Shown: positions 35,400 to 49,112, counted from the stretch's first letter. The stretch is DNA of 64,000 bases from Diphasiastrum complanatum (GCA_029204225.1 CM055099.1:57919982-57983981); one strand, 5' to 3'. Notes: generated by a model not told the origin, from the sequence alone. Translations and numbers: made by a program.

Positions 35400-36110
35400 T
35401 TAGAAGTTTTGAAAACCCAACTTCAATCCTTAAACCATATGGACTTTTCCCTTACTGGGCGGAAAAACCCAACTACAGTCCTTACACCATATGGACTTTT
35501 CCCTTATTGGGCCGAAAAACCTGACCACAGTCCTTAAAACATCTTGACTCTACCCTTAACTAGGCCGAAAAACCCGACCATAGTCCATAAAACATCTGGA
35601 CTTTTTCCTTAGTAGGCCGAAAAAACCCGACCATAGTCCTTAAGACTTTTCCCCTAACCATCCGTCGTCCTATGGCCTTAAAAACACCAAAAAATGTGAT
35701 CCTAGCCCTTGGAAAGTTTGATCAGGGCCTCTACAGTCCTCCAAACTCCTCTAGAAGTCTAATTGCCCCTTAGAACATATGGACTATTCCCTAACTATCC
35801 GTTCTATGGTCTTCACCCCGAAAAATGTGACCCTAGCCCTTGGAAAGTCTGATAAGGGTGTCAACAGTCCCCCGAACTCCTCTAGAAGTCTAACTGCCCC
35901 GAAAATAGTCCTTAGAACATCTGGATTATTCCTCTAACTATTCTATGGCCTTCAGACCTCAAAAAATGTGACCCTGACCCTTGGAAAGTGTGATCACGGC
36001 ATCAGTCCCCCAAACTCCTCTAGAAGTCTTAAAAACCCAACCACGGTCCTTAGGACATCTAGACTTTTCCCCTAACTATCCAATCTATGGCCTTTAGAAC
36101 CTCGAAAAAT
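35400..36110. repeat. Degenerate tandem repeats
   Basis: From about 35420 to 35650 a unit of roughly 55-65 bp containing AGTCCTTAAAACATCTGGAC and GGCCGAAAAACCCGACCA recurs about five times. From about 35690 to 36110 a longer unit of roughly 130 bp containing GTGACCCTAGCCCTTGGAAA and CTCCTCTAGAAGTCTAA recurs about three to four times. No coding sense was found. Confidence 0.7.
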
Positions 36111-36119
36111 GTGACCCCA

Positions 36120-36440
36120 ACCCTTGTTTTTAGCATTTTTCCAAGGGGTAGGTTTTTTCCGCATTTTTCCAAGGGGTTTTCTCATGTTTTTTGAATTTTT
36201 CAAGGTGGGTAGGTTGCATTTTTTCAAGGGGTTGGTCGCATTTTTCGCATTTTCCAAGGTGGGTAGGTCACGGTCTATTGCATTTTCCAAGGTGGGTAAG
36301 TCGCTTTTTTTCACATTTTTCCAAGGGTGGGTCGCATTTGTTGCATTTTCTAGGGTGGGTAGGTGGCATTTTCAAGGGCCGGTATGTCACTTTTTTCACA
36401 TTTTTCCAAAAGGGGGCGGGGCGGGGGGCGGGGGCGGAGG
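36120..36440. repeat. CATTTTCCAAGGTGGGTAGG repeat array ending in a G-rich run
   Basis: About nine imperfect copies of TTGCATTTTCCAAGGTGGG end in GGGGGCGGGGCGGGGGGCGG (from 36413), which has the pattern of a G-quadruplex former. The Phe-rich reading frames across it are by-products of the repeat. Confidence 0.75.
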
Positions 36441-37359
36441 GAAATCAAATTGATTTCTCTATGTTTGACAACAATGGCCTCATGTTTCTCTATCGCTGAC
36501 AAGATCGATTAAAGTCCACGATGGCTGACAATAGCGGCCCCCCCTTGTAAACCATGAGGCCATTGTTGTCACTCATCTATGTGTCCTAGCATATATTTCA
36601 ATTTAAGTGTTAGGTATTTTTGGCAAGCCTTCCCCTGCCAAAAATTTGGCTAATGAGTTGATTTCATGGAAGAGATTGGGGTTTGTTTATTTGCGAGTTT
36701 TAGGGTTTAGGGTTAATAGGGTTGAGACTGTATACAACATACCTTGCATCTTAGGCCATCTATCTCATTGTATATATCCCAGACTGCATGTAGGACCCCA
36801 AAGTGCGTACCATGCATGATACACCATATGACCTAGGCTATATACGTTATGCCCTAGACTGCAAAACATTAGTCTCCTAGACTATACACCCATGTATCTC
36901 ATGCCTTGTACTCCTATCGGCAAATTATATGCCATGTACAAATTGCCTTGGACCCTCATGTGCACATGTTTCTGCTCACTGAAAAGAAAGCATATTTTCA
37001 TTTCGAGTTGAAATACTTCGCATAGATAGTCAAAGTGGAGAATTTGAAAATGTGGAAAAACATACTATGGGATGGTAACATATGATTGAAGAAGGACTAA
37101 TGGCAAATAATCAATATGCCACTACCAATAACTGGACCAAGACACACATGGAAACTTGACAAGCAACTGAACATGAAAAATGGTCCATCTCATAAACAGC
37201 AAACACCTTTTTCAAAACATGACACCAGAACTGGATGCAAAAAGTACTCCTTAGGTGTAATATGAATGTAAAAACTAGATGTCTTATGCCCAAAAGTAAC
37301 ACTGGAGCCATACTACAACTATTGTCCACAACAAAAATATATAAAAATACTAATTTTCA

Positions 37360-38110
37360 TCTGAAACAACCAAGGCCTCATCATCAATAGACGTGCACTT
37401 CTTTTCCAGCCTTTGCTCTTGCACACGTCTTGGATTCTCCTCATTCGTCTCTTGCATTGCCCTGGCCATGGATTCAGCATAATAGGGCAAATCATTAAAT
37501 CACACGGAAGCTATAGAAGATATCAAATAAGTAAAATTAAATACAAAACACTTAATTGAAATGCTCACTATGCTCCTGGCGACCCCAACGCGACCCAAAC
37601 TCATGCAGCATAGTAGTGTCATGTACTGGTGACCTGCCAATGGGCTCTCTCTATAGAATTAAATTCATCAATACAAACTAAATACTAAATGAACAACCAA
37701 CAAATTCCAACTACAAGAACGACTGCTTCAGTTATGGAATTTGCACCACTATTTTGTTCTAGTCATGCAACACAATCCTCATCATTGTCCATGCCAAACA
37801 AATGGACACTTTCTTGACATGCAGCCAAAGCTGAGGTGCCCATACCCAATCAACAGGTCCAAAGAAATGTCACCTTGTGAGCAAAAAGCAGATTAAAAAA
37901 AAGGATGAAGTACTCACTTTTTGCAACGCTACCTTGTATTGGCTTGCCCATTCCCTTGTCCATAGGCCACTCTGAGTGCCGAAGATAGTGTGTCCATACA
38001 TCACTATCTACAGTAAATAGGGCATAATCACAAATCCGTGCACGATCACGATGGATTAATGGCGTACAACCTCTTCTAGACAAAAGATAAACATCCATGA
38101 AATGCATCTA
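37360..38110 (-). pseudogene. C-terminal part of a CACTA transposase, split off by a copia insertion
   Basis: The minus strand from 38107 reads HFMDVYLLSRRGCTPLIH and then ARICDYALFTVDSDVW, which fits the segment after DUF4218 in CACTA transposases. A charged tail (ARAMQETNEENPRRV) ends near 37360. Between them lies probable intron or decayed sequence. The similarity is weaker than for 40135-41740. The assignment rests mainly on position: both pieces are on the minus strand, in the right order, directly either side of the copia element at 38151-40120. Confidence 0.5.
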
Positions 38111-38150
38111 CAAGGAAATGATTATATCACATCAAACCTAAGAAAGCGAT

Positions 38151-38935
<785 letters not shown>

Positions 38936-38947
38936 TGATATCAGAGC
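38936..38947 (+). promoter_or_regulatory. Primer-binding site of the nested copia element
   Basis: TGATATCAGAGC immediately follows the LTR. It differs from the canonical TGGTATCAGAGC at one base. Confidence 0.8.
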
Positions 38948-39506
38948 TTTTCTGTTTCAAGTTATGAAAGGAGTAGCCACATTTTTCAAAGATTTGGAGG
39001 AGCTTCTATCTCTAGAGCATGCTAGAATAGTTTCTACTAAGAAATCAGCATCTTTGCATGTGTAGAATTGATCTTTTGTTTATGAGCTTGAGGAATTCTG
39101 ATTTCACACGTGGTTGGCTGGATTTGGGTGATTTTTTATGCATTCTCATTAGAGGCTACAAGATTCTATATCAAATTTTAGGCAATTGCATCTAGAAATT
39201 GGAAGATTCAATTTTTTGTGATTTTGTCAAAACCCTAATTTTGATTGATCTCTATTTTTTGAAGTTGCTGGACTTTAATAGAGTGTGTTTCAGTCTTATA
39301 AAGTGGCAAGATTCATTAGATTATGTGTGGATCATAGATTGATCAAGAATTATTCATTCTATGTGTTGATTTGCTAGTAATAGTGCTAGAAGAGAATTGA
39401 GAGGTTCCATATCTTTGTGATTACTTTTTGAGTCCATTTGTTGACATTCAAGAGAGTGCTTTGTGCATTGGAATAGGTTGAAAGGAGAAGGTCATGTCAC
39501 TTCAAC

Positions 39507-40120
39507 ATGGCTACAAGTGGAGGCTTTATGCTGGAGAGCAATGGTAGACTTACCTCAATCAACTATTCTACTTGGAAGGTGAGGATGGAGTCCTTATTGG
39601 AGATGAATGAGTTGATGGAGATTGTTGCAGGTGTGGAGGAGAGGCCTCAAGCACCTCAAGATTAAGTGAGGTATGACAAGAGAGCTAAAAGATCTGTACA
39701 CATGATTAAGATGAATGTTACCAATGAGCTTCTCAAGGAAGTTGGTAAGTGCACATCATCTTTTGAGGCTTGGGAAGCTTTGAAGAAGCTTTATGAATCC
39801 AAGTCTACATCTAGAGTGTTGACTCTAAGAAGACAAATCTTCAAAGTTTGCAAAAGAAGGAAGAGACTGCTCATGCTTTTGTATTGAGAGTTAGAGCATT
39901 TAAGGATGAGCTAGCATGTATTGATGAGAGCATTAAGGAAGGAGGACTTGTTCAAGTTATACTTAATGGCTTGTTGGATGATCATGCTAATCTGTTTAAA
40001 GCTTTGCTATTCAGAAGACTTTGCCAAGCATTGTGGATTTGCAAGAGATTTGGTGAATGAGGAGTTTAGGCTTCAAGCAAGAGGTGGATATACATCAACA
40101 TCTCAATATTCTCTCAGAAT
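39507..40120 (+). pseudogene. Copia gag remnant (UBN2 type)
   Basis: From the ATG at 39507 (MATSGGFMLESNGRL) the frame shows NYSTWKVRMESLL, an in-frame TAA at 39663, then KCTSSFEAWEALKKLYESK. A frameshift near 39848 leads to KKEETAHAFVLRVRAFKDEL and VILNGLLDDHANLFKAL, the classic gag capsid-like pattern. It ends near FARDLVNEEFRLQARGG before any CCHC knuckle. Confidence 0.85.
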
Positions 40121-40134
40121 AGGTGTCATTTTTT

Positions 40135-41740
40135 TAAGACTACCCATACCTTGAGGTTTTTCACCTTTCACCTCATTGCTTTCCTCATCATGCCATAGTC
40201 GTGGAGTAGATGGATCTATTTGAAACAAAACTTTGGTAACATAAAATAGGGATTCTTGCACTAACCATCCCTCTAACGTGCTTCCCTCTGGCCTTGCCTT
40301 ATGACACACAAAATCTTTTAACACTTTCATAGTTCTCTTCAAGAAAAACATCCACCCACAGGAAATGTTAACATAATGAGAGCATTATATTGTTATTAAT
40401 TTAAAAAGAATCACGCTACATTTTTTGAAACCATAAAATCAAAATCATGTGTATAATACCTTGAGTGCACAGGACCGACAATACCAACTTCTTGGACCAA
40501 GTGCACAAGCAGATGCACCTGAATGTCTAGAATAGAAGTTGGAAAATCCCTCTCAAACATACATACAGCCTCCACCATATCTTCGTGTTTTGTTTGCACG
40601 TCTATCTCACGAATCTTCTTATCACACATTCATCTATATCATGTTAGTAGTATAACTAGATTTTAGTACGTTCATATGATTTTATCAAACTTGTATTAAA
40701 ACAAAACACACAATCTCATAAGATATCCATGTGAACAAAAAAATTTAAGTAACTGACAATGGATGCTAATTTGTAAATGGCATCACGAAGTTGATCAGTT
40801 AGACAGCCACGAATGCACATTGGAAATATGTACTTGACCATCTTCAAGTGATCATGAGATTTTAGACCATGGAGTTTCCTTCAGCTGTGAATGATTTTGT
40901 AGTGAATGAGCAAAACTTGTTGGTGTTCTCATCTCGCAAATGACTGACTGTACACTTATACTCTTCTTTCGTAAGAATCCAAGGGGCTCTTGGAATAGTA
41001 TAGGTATTTCCATTAGTACATAATTTTGGCCAATACTCTTCAAATCTTCTTCTATGAGCATTTCTAAATGGATGATTTTCATCATGCAAGTACTTGCGAT
41101 GATTTTCATATACAACTTTGTTTAAATGACGTGAGTGTTGAGCATCAATATTTGGTCCACAAATGAGACACGCGTGATATCCAAAAGTTGTAAAACCTCA
41201 AAGAATCAAATCCAATTCGTGTTATAAATAGAGTTTTTTTTAAGAAAAATATTGCATGCATAAAAAACAAATATATATAGATTACAAGTGATTTCATTAT
41301 ATAGTCACCTGAACAATCGCCCAATCCTGGATAGTCATGCATAGTCCACATTAAAATCACATGCAACAAAAATGTATAGTCTTGAAGTGGACGTGAGATG
41401 TCATATGCTTGGACTCCCTTCCATAGTAGTTCTAGTTCTTCAATCAATGATAGATATCCATTTTTTTACTTCATGTTTTCCAGGAATTAGAAGTGCTCTT
41501 TTTTTATGCTTAGCCAAGGTGGAATATTATAGTTGACCAACACCACTGGCCAAGTAGACCACATGCTTGACATTTTTCCAAAGGGGTCAACCCCGTCTGT
41601 TGCAAGTCTAAATATAAGCATCAACAACCTATCTTATTCATGCTGGATATGCCACAGCCTAGGTGACTCTTGATTTTGTTTTATTTTCCAATGATAGGTG
41701 TTTTTTGGGTCATACCAGTCCCTAAGTACCATTCTTAGCT
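40135..41740 (-). pseudogene. CACTA (En/Spm) TNP2-type transposase remnant
   Basis: Minus-strand blocks in order are RLATDGVDPFGKMSSMWSTW and VVLVNYNIPPWLS (about 41620-41500), EELELLWKGVQAYDISRP and LLHVILMWTMHDYPGLG (41447-41290), GYHACLICGPN (about 41190), EYKCTVSHLRDENTNKF (about 40960) and GLKSHDHLKMVKYIFPMCIRG (about 40860). Then HLLVHLVQEVGIVGPVHSR (about 40520) and KVLKDFVCHKARPEGSTLEG (about 40320) follow, the DUF4218 signature. This is the order of Transposase_21 followed by DUF4218 in plant CACTA elements. Frameshifts and lost segments make it inactive. It is cut by copia sequence near 40130. Confidence 0.88.
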
Positions 41741-41815
41741 ACATACCCCCTTCCATTTTCACTTTCTTACCTTACTCCTTAGGCATTCCCAAACAACATT
41801 TTTCTTCTAGTGAAG

Positions 41816-42906
41816 TTAAGTCTGGTTTACTCCTATCACACGAAATAACTCAAATTTGATGTCCATCATCATAGATAAGTCAGTTTTGGACCTTATCACT
41901 CGAGATTTTCCATTGGGCGAGCGAATTAGAGGAATCTCAACTTTAGGACATTTAAGTAGCTCAAATTCGATGTCTCTTTGCTCAACATGGTTTGACTTTG
42001 ATGCCCACGCTATGATTTTTTTATTAGGACTCAACATAATTGATGAAGGGATTGAACTTGGCTAGCCTCAAGCTTAGGACATGCATATTGCTTGAGTTTG
42101 ATCTCTCATGGATGGAATTGTCCGTTACCACTCAATATAGCTAAAATATTGATATTTATCAGTCTAAAAAATTTGAATTTGATTCCTACATGTGAGAAAC
42201 TTCACATCAAGTTCTCAACACTCGAATTAGCTAGAATTGACTCCTATCATGCGATATAGCTCAAAATTGTTGTCTATCACTTGAGATATTGCATATTAGC
42301 CCTTATTGCTTGAGATTGTCCGTTGAGTGTTCAAGTTACAGTAGTTTTGAGTTTATGACATTTATGTAACTTTGAATGCAGTGCTTACATGTGAGACATC
42401 TCAATTTTGGTCCTAATTACTCATCATTGCTCATTGAGTGATCATAATTGACCAACATCACATGAGATAGCTCAAACTTGGTGTCTATCAATGTAAATAG
42501 CCTCATTTTGGTGTCTCTATCACTCGGGAAAGTCAAAATTTGCTACCTAACATAGCATTTTGCTGCTTGTTACTTGACATGGCTCATCAAGTGACTAGAC
42601 TCAACAAGTAATATATTAAGACAACTCAAGTTCAACCCCCTTGTCAAACCCCTATCCAAACGTGATAACTTAAATTTTATGTCTATGCGTGGTTTTGTTG
42701 CTTATCACCCGACACAGCTCATCAAGTGATCAGACTCAACCAGTCCCAAGTCTAGTATATTAAGATAGCTCAAGCTTGATCCCTTGTCAATGAAATTGAC
42801 TCCTATCACATGAGATAACTAAAATTTGATGTGCATCTACTGTAATAGCTCACTTTTGATAAATATCACCTAAAGGTTTCTCGTAAAGTGATCAAATTTG
42901 AGAAAT
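41816..42906. repeat. Degenerate repeat field, left part
   Basis: Many diverged short units of the type TATCACTCGAGATAGCTCAAATTTGATGTC recur every 40-70 bp. The same kind of sequence resumes at 47598-47843, so the 4.7-kb element between them was inserted into it. Confidence 0.6.
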
Positions 42907-44096
42907 TGTCTTGTAAAGCTACCTTTACAGGCTTTACTTCCGGTGCCAGCATTGTCCCCGACGCCAGTAGCGCCCCTGCTGCTCCCGGCACCACTGTGAC
43001 CAGAATCTAGCTGGTGCCAAGTTCCTATGGCTGAAAATCTTTGATCGGTTCTAGCGAAGTCCAGAGAGCTCAGATCAATGTGCAATCACCTCACACGATC
43101 TAGGCATAATTAAAGGAAGCCTAGGGATCAATAAAATCTAGAGAGAGAAAATCCTAGAGAGAGAAAAACTTGCTTTACTAGCCTCGGTAGAGTGCTTGGT
43201 ATGAGGGGGAGTGCCGAATCCCACCAATACTATAGGGGAGTGCGGGTTGAGACTCAGGACGAGCTTCAACCAAGTCTCAGCCTCCCTTGTTGGAATGTTG
43301 TCATGGCTCTCGCCTTGGCATGCTAGCGCCCCGGAGACTAGGGTCGGTCACACACTTGAAATGTAACCTTCTCAGATTTATCAATAAAGTGGGATTTTTC
43401 TCAAACTGACTCTGATTACCTTCTGGGTTCTAGTGTTCGGTAAAAGCGCCAATTGTAAGGCCGCTTCAAAATTTTTAAGTTGGCACATAGCTGAGGGTCG
43501 TATCTCGGGACGCCAGCGGTATGTCATCGGGACCATTCGGTCCGTGGCACCAGCGGTATGCTGTCGGGACCATTTGGTCTAGGAACTGGTTGTCTCCATA
43601 TCTGTCGTGGCTTGTGGTTCTGAGTGTTCCTTCCATGAACGCGAATGAATTAAGCTTTTGGGAAACGGGCTCTAACCTGTCGGCTGAGTTGGATGGCTTG
43701 CTTGGGTGGAAGTTACTTGTTTATGGATGTTCGAGTCTGGCGTGGCGCCAGGTTGGCTTCCAGCGCTCGTGACGAAGCTTTCAGTTGGTTAAGTCTGATG
43801 TAAGTTAGACCGCTTGCTTGGAATGGATGTTACTCGTTTGTAACAAAGCTTCAAGTTGGTTAAGTTTGATTTATGTCAGGCGGCTTGCTTGGAGGGAAGT
43901 CACCCACATCGGGACCCCCGATCTGGCATGGCGCCAGGTTGGATCTCAATGTTGGTTTTCGGAACTTCAAGTTGGTTAAGTCTGATCGTTGTTGGTGAGT
44001 TAGCTGCTTGTATGTCAAGTGGGTTTGGATGGCAAGAGTTGAAGGCTGGGAAGCTAAGTCGGGGTTCCCGACTCCCTTTGGGATGCCTACGCTACA
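42907..44096 (+). repeat. 5' LTR of the non-autonomous element
   Basis: It matches 46419-47597 almost along its full length and ends GCCTACGCTACA beside the primer site. Confidence 0.88.
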
Positions 44097-44098
44097 TG

Positions 44099-44111
44099 TG
44101 GTATAAGAGCC
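44099..44111 (+). promoter_or_regulatory. Primer-binding site, one mismatch
   Basis: TGGTATAAGAGCC instead of TGGTATCAGAGCC, at the normal 2-base distance from the LTR. Confidence 0.8.
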
Positions 44112-46405
44112 GATTGGCCCGTCAACTATGCGGATCTCACGAAAATGGCCATTGTTTGGGGTTCATCAAGACAACTGTTGTGCAAGGTGTTGCCCACAGT
44201 GTAAGCACGGGTGCGTCCATCGTCGGGGTGGTCGGCAGAACGGGGACTTGATGAGTCAAGGTGCTATCCTTGAGGTGTAAGCACGGTCAGTTCTCGCGGT
44301 TCGGGCTTGGCGCTGTCTGCACGTAGGACAGATGAGGCAATGTGCTGCCATTAGATTGGTGTAAGCACGGTTTGTGCCTTGTGGGGTGTGGGGCGACATA
44401 TTCGAACTGTACGGGCTAACCATTGATACAGAGATGCTGCTCAAATTCGGGTGTAAAGCACGGGTGGTTAGCTGCCGGTGAGGGATAGCTGCCAATCGTT
44501 TAGTTATAAGGGCTATCGACCAAAAAGTGGTGAGGCGTGACTGTAGCAATGTGCTGTTTAATGGTGAAAGCATAGATAGTTGGAGGGATATAGTCTGTGG
44601 GCTGATTTTGTGATCGATTTGTATGGACGCGGCTAGGCAAAGGTCCGTTGGCAGGACCATCTCAAAGGGGGCCCTTGTCTTTGTTTCTTGTTAGTAAACC
44701 TGCTTGAGTGTCTTACTTGTATGTATTCGTGGTGAGTCTTAGTACTCGTGATTTGCCTGGTTTGCATGATTGCTTGTGATACAAGGAGCTGATGGCTCGA
44801 GAAGGAACCTTTTCTTTTGAAGGCTGATACCATCAAACAAAGAGGACTACAGAATCTGTGGGACGGATTTGCAGTTCTAGTACTCGCACATGAACGGCAA
44901 CGAAACGACTCAACGTTTGCAAAGGATGGATGGCTAGCTTGTTCCTTGGGTTAGTTTCATTTGCGACAATGCCCACCAGACGCAAGCAGGAAGTCAAAAG
45001 TTGGAAAGGGCAATTTTAGGGGAGATCTACTATGGAGCAGTTGGTCTTCATTTTGAGACAGCCACCTTCGGAACTGAAACTCACTGAGCATGGGTGATAT
45101 CCAGTATCAGTTGAGTTTTATCCTCAAAGGGGAAAGACTAGGATCCTTTTCAGAGATTGGCAACAAGTTGGATCGAGCCATAATCCTAGCAGAGGGGAAG
45201 CAAAGTGTTGGAAAGGATTTTTGTCCGAAGAACCCTACTCTAAGCCCGATCAGCTAATTTTATAAGTGGAGGGAAACTATCACACACGCCTCTCTCTTGG
45301 GGCAAATTTTGAATGAAAGTTGATCAAAACGGGGGCAAATTCAAGGTGACCTAGCCATCCTCACACGAGGAGACTGGCGAACTTTGGACCTAATAAGTTG
45401 ACAAGTTTTTGTTGTGGAAAAGGTAAGCTTGTTATAGGCTTTCTCTGGACCAGCAATGATGAGAAAATATATGAGTACGCTGGCTTGTGTTACGTGTAAG
45501 GCAGCTGATCAATGAAAGTTGAGTCTTGTATGAGAAACTTGGTATTTCGAACGGACGCTAAGGGACAATTCGTGTTGAGATCGGACTAGTGCAAACTTTG
45601 GGTGCATGTGTCTGATTCAAAGAGAGCTACTTGAAGCCAAATTCGATGTACACTTCTTGTTTTGACTGTGAGGCAACTGACCAGTGATGGAATTGTGAAA
45701 GTCAAGTTCTGTGCGACGGACATGGTGCTTCAAACAAACGCGAAGAGATAGTTTGTATGCAGATCAAACTGGTGCGATCCTTTGGCTTTCCATGAGGTCA
45801 ATGGTTACATTTGGGGTGATTGAAAGAGCTACTTCAAGCTAAGTGAGAGGTGCATTGCGGAGTACTCAATCTTTGCCTACCTTAAAGAGCCAAGAAGGAA
45901 ATGTATCAAGATCAGGCTGGGACAAGGAGAGAAATCAAGGTGCAGAAGCAACGAAGTGGACCATAAAGTGGGCAATCAAACGCTAAAGCCTTTGGCTCAG
46001 GGAGCCTTGATACCTGTGCGGAACTGATCAAATCAGGAGCTTAGGGAGCTCAACACAAAGTGCATTAAGGACAAATCAGGAGCTCAAAGGAGTTCCAAAG
46101 TCGAAAGTCAGGATCGACAGGGGCGAACATTTCAAAGAAAGGCCTCTGTCACCAGTTAATAAGGTTCTTGGGTTTTACGAAAGCGATATAAAGTCTACGC
46201 TTTTCCCAAACAAAGAGATATTTTAAGTTATGTGATTTTTCAGTACAAAGAGTTGAGCCTCTGACTTGTGGTGTGCCAGCTTCAATGTTAATAAAAAGTG
46301 GCCAGTAAATTGAGTACTGTGCCAAGTATCTTAAATGTGCAATTATTTTGATTGGGAGACACCTTTACTTTAATCTGACATCTGATGAGGAGATCAGATT
46401 TTATA

Positions 46406-46418
46406 AAGGTGAGGTGGA
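46406..46418 (+). other. Polypurine tract of the non-autonomous element
   Basis: AAAGGTGAGGTGGA lies immediately before the LTR start TGTTGTAAAGC. The intron copies carry the related AAAGGTGGGGTGGA. Confidence 0.75.
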
Positions 46419-47597
46419 TGTTGTAAAGCTACCTTTACAAGCTTTACTTCCGGTGCCAACATTGTCCCCGACGCCAGCAGCGCCCCTGCTGCTCCCGGCG
46501 ACACTGAGACCAGAATCCAGCCGGCGCCAAGTTACTATGGGTGAAAATCTTTGATCGGTTCTAGCGAAGTCCAGAGAGCTCAGATCGATGTGTAATCACC
46601 TCACACGATCTAGGCATGATTAAAGAAAACCTAGGGATCAATAAAATCTAGATAGAGAAAATGACTTTCTAGAGAGAGAAATGTGCTTTACCAGCCTAGG
46701 TAAGTGCTTGCTATGAGGGGGGGTGCCGAATCCCACCAATACTATAGGGGAGTGCGGGTTGCGACTCAGGGCGAGCTCCAACCAAGTCTCAGCCTCCCTT
46801 GCTGGAATGTTGTCATGGCTCTCGCCTTGGCATGCTAGCGCCCCGGAGACTAGGGTCGGTCACACACTTGAAATGTAACCTTCTCAGATTTATCAATAAA
46901 GTGGGATTTTTCTCAAACTGACTCTGATTACCTTCTGAGTTCTAGTGTTCGGTAAAAGCGCCAATTGTAAGGCCGCTTCAAAATTTTTAAGTTGGCACAT
47001 AGCTGAGGGTCGTATCTCGGGACGCCAGCGGTATGTCATCGGGACCATTCGGTCCGTGGCACCAGCGGTATGCTGTCGGGACCATTTGGTCTAGGAACTG
47101 GTTGTCTCCATATCTGTCGTGGCTTGTGGTTCTGAGTGTTCCTTCCACGAACGCGAATGAATTAAGCTTTTGGGAAACGGGCTCTAACCTGTCGGCTGAG
47201 TTGGATGGCTTGCTTGGGTGGAAGTTACTTGTTTATGGCTGTCCGAGTCTGGCGCGGCGCCAGGTTGGCTTCCAGTACTCGTGACGAAGCTTTCAGTTGG
47301 TTAAGTTTGATGTAAGTCAGACCGCTTGCTTGGAATGGATGTTACTCGTTTGTAACGAAGCTTCGAGTTGGTTAAGATTGATGTATGTCAGGCGGCTTGC
47401 TTGGAGGGAAGTCACCCACATCGGGACCCCCGATCTGGCATGGTGCCAGCTTGGATCTCAATGTTGGTTTTCGGAACTTCAAGTTGGTTAAGTCTGATCG
47501 TTGTTGGCGAGTTGGCTGCTTGTATGTCAAGTGGGTTTGGATGGCAAGAGTTGAAGGCTGGGAAGCTAAGTGCTCCCTTTGGGATGCTTGCGCTACA
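46419..47597 (+). repeat. 3' LTR of the non-autonomous element
   Basis: Starts TGTTGTAAAGCTACC after the polypurine tract and ends TTGCGCTACA. Confidence 0.88.
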
Positions 47598-47843
47598 AAA
47601 TGTGTGCTCATAAAATAGATCAAAGTCGATCCCCATCACTTGAGATAGCTCAAATCTATATCCAATACAAGATGTTGGTCCTTATCACTTGATATAGAGG
47701 ATCGAGTGACTGAACTTGATTAGTCTACAATTTGGGACAATCAATTTTGGCCCCTGGTCGATGGAATTGTCTTCTACCACTCAAGATAATTCAAATTTGA
47801 CGCCAATCACCCATGTGATCATCTTGAATTTCAAAGGTACTAT
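47598..47843. repeat. Degenerate repeat field, right part
   Basis: Continuation of the 41816-42906 field (CACTTGAGATAGCTCAAAT and similar units) on the far side of the inserted element. Confidence 0.5.
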
Positions 47844-48483
47844 TGTGAAAATTGTTAACATTTCCTTGACTAGTTTTAGGCCAAATTTGGTAATTTGGGC
47901 ATATAGTTTTGGATCTGACCTTTCACACATGTGGAACAGGTCTAGGTACTTTACTTTAGTATATATTTCGTATTGAAGAAGTTTCAAACTTTAGGACCTT
48001 CAAAATGGCACCAAAATTATGTCATTTTGACATATAGGCCAAAATTGGCTATTTTAGGCTAATGGTGTCCTAAAATTGGGTCCTAAGAGAGAGTAGAGAG
48101 AGTCATCTCTCTCACCTATATTAGGCTGAATTTCATGAAAAAATAGGTTGAAGAAACTTATGTACTATTTCATTGAGATGAATAGATCATTGTCAGTGTT
48201 TCTTCCTCCATTGTGAGCATTGTTGTGTGTATTGTCTTCAAGCTCTTGTGTATGATATTAGGTGCTTTCCAAAAGTGGTAGGATGTTGTTGTAGGGCTGG
48301 TATGCTGTTATTTTTGGCCACCGTCAGTAGTTTCTTGAGTTCTTAGAATGCTTGTTCAAGTTCCGGTGCATCAAAGGTAGCATTAGGATGCTTTTCCATT
48401 TCTAGCTTTTGTAGCTTGTTGTGCAAAGATCTTAGCCAGAACATTTGGGATCTTAGATCCATTCAAGTTCCACTTTTTTTACA
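47844..48483 (+). repeat. Degenerate copia LTR
   Basis: It begins TGTGAAAATTGTTAAC and ends TTTTTTACA followed by TGATATCAAAG, a decayed primer site. Internal landmarks (AGAGAGAGTCATCTCTC, GGATCTTAGATCC) agree with the LTRs at 38151 and 63224. No gag follows it. Confidence 0.5.
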
Positions 48484-49110
48484 TGATATCAAAGTTGGCT
48501 GGCTGTTATTTTTAGTAAGGTTTCCATTTATTGTGATATTTGGATGTTTGATCAAGTTCTAGCATAATTATGCATTGCATTGTTGATCAAATCTTACTAA
48601 CCTTTGTTGAGTTGAACTTGTGGATTAAAAGTATGTTTTGTTGGATTTATCTCCTCTACTCTCCTAAATCCTATATTAATCTACCTCCATTCATGTTGTT
48701 ATATTTTACTTATATTGTCGCACACTCTGCATATTTACATGTAAAATAAGACAGGCGAAAAACGCGACTATCTGCATAAATACAAGTGAATTTTCACAGG
48801 CAAAAAAGACAAAAAAGACGACACTATATTTTTTACACATGATTTGTGACAAGCAAAAAAGACGACACTGCCCTACAAATGCCGAAGGTGCCCTAACGGA
48901 AAAACGAAGGATCAAATTTTAAGGCATTTGTCAGAGTGTCGCATTTTTTGCATCTTCACCAACGTTCATTTCAACGAAGGCTAATGTCATGGCCTTCTCA
49001 CGCTCATCCCATGCACTATGCAAACAAAATTTGACAATGACAACAGCCACCCACGATCTCCCACAGACAGCACATTCACTTTGTACTTTCTTCATCTGCA
49101 CACCTGCAAC

Positions 49111-49112
<2 letters not shown>
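48484..49112. other. No recognisable feature
   Basis: AT-rich sequence with no assignable frame. A copia leader remnant is possible from position only. Confidence 0.35.

Larger units (their letters stand above)
42907..47597 (+). mobile_element. Complete non-autonomous LTR retroelement (LARD-like)
   Basis: 5' LTR 42907-44096, primer site 44099-44111, internal region 44097-46418 without recognisable gag or pol, polypurine tract 46406-46418 and 3' LTR 46419-47597. It is the same family as the array in the reductase intron but on the opposite strand. The first bases of the left LTR are altered (TGTCTTGTAAAGC against TGTTGTAAAGC). The flanks share only AAAT (42903-42906 and 47598-47601 by position), so the target duplication is uncertain. 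Movement would require enzymes from an autonomous relative such as the gypsy family at 2458-7651. Confidence 0.88.

Noticed and set aside
36124-36499. Phe- and Gly-rich frames with repeated FSKVGR-like motifs
   Set aside because: They are translations of the CATTTTCCAAGGTGGG tandem array; frame and motif are repeat artefacts.
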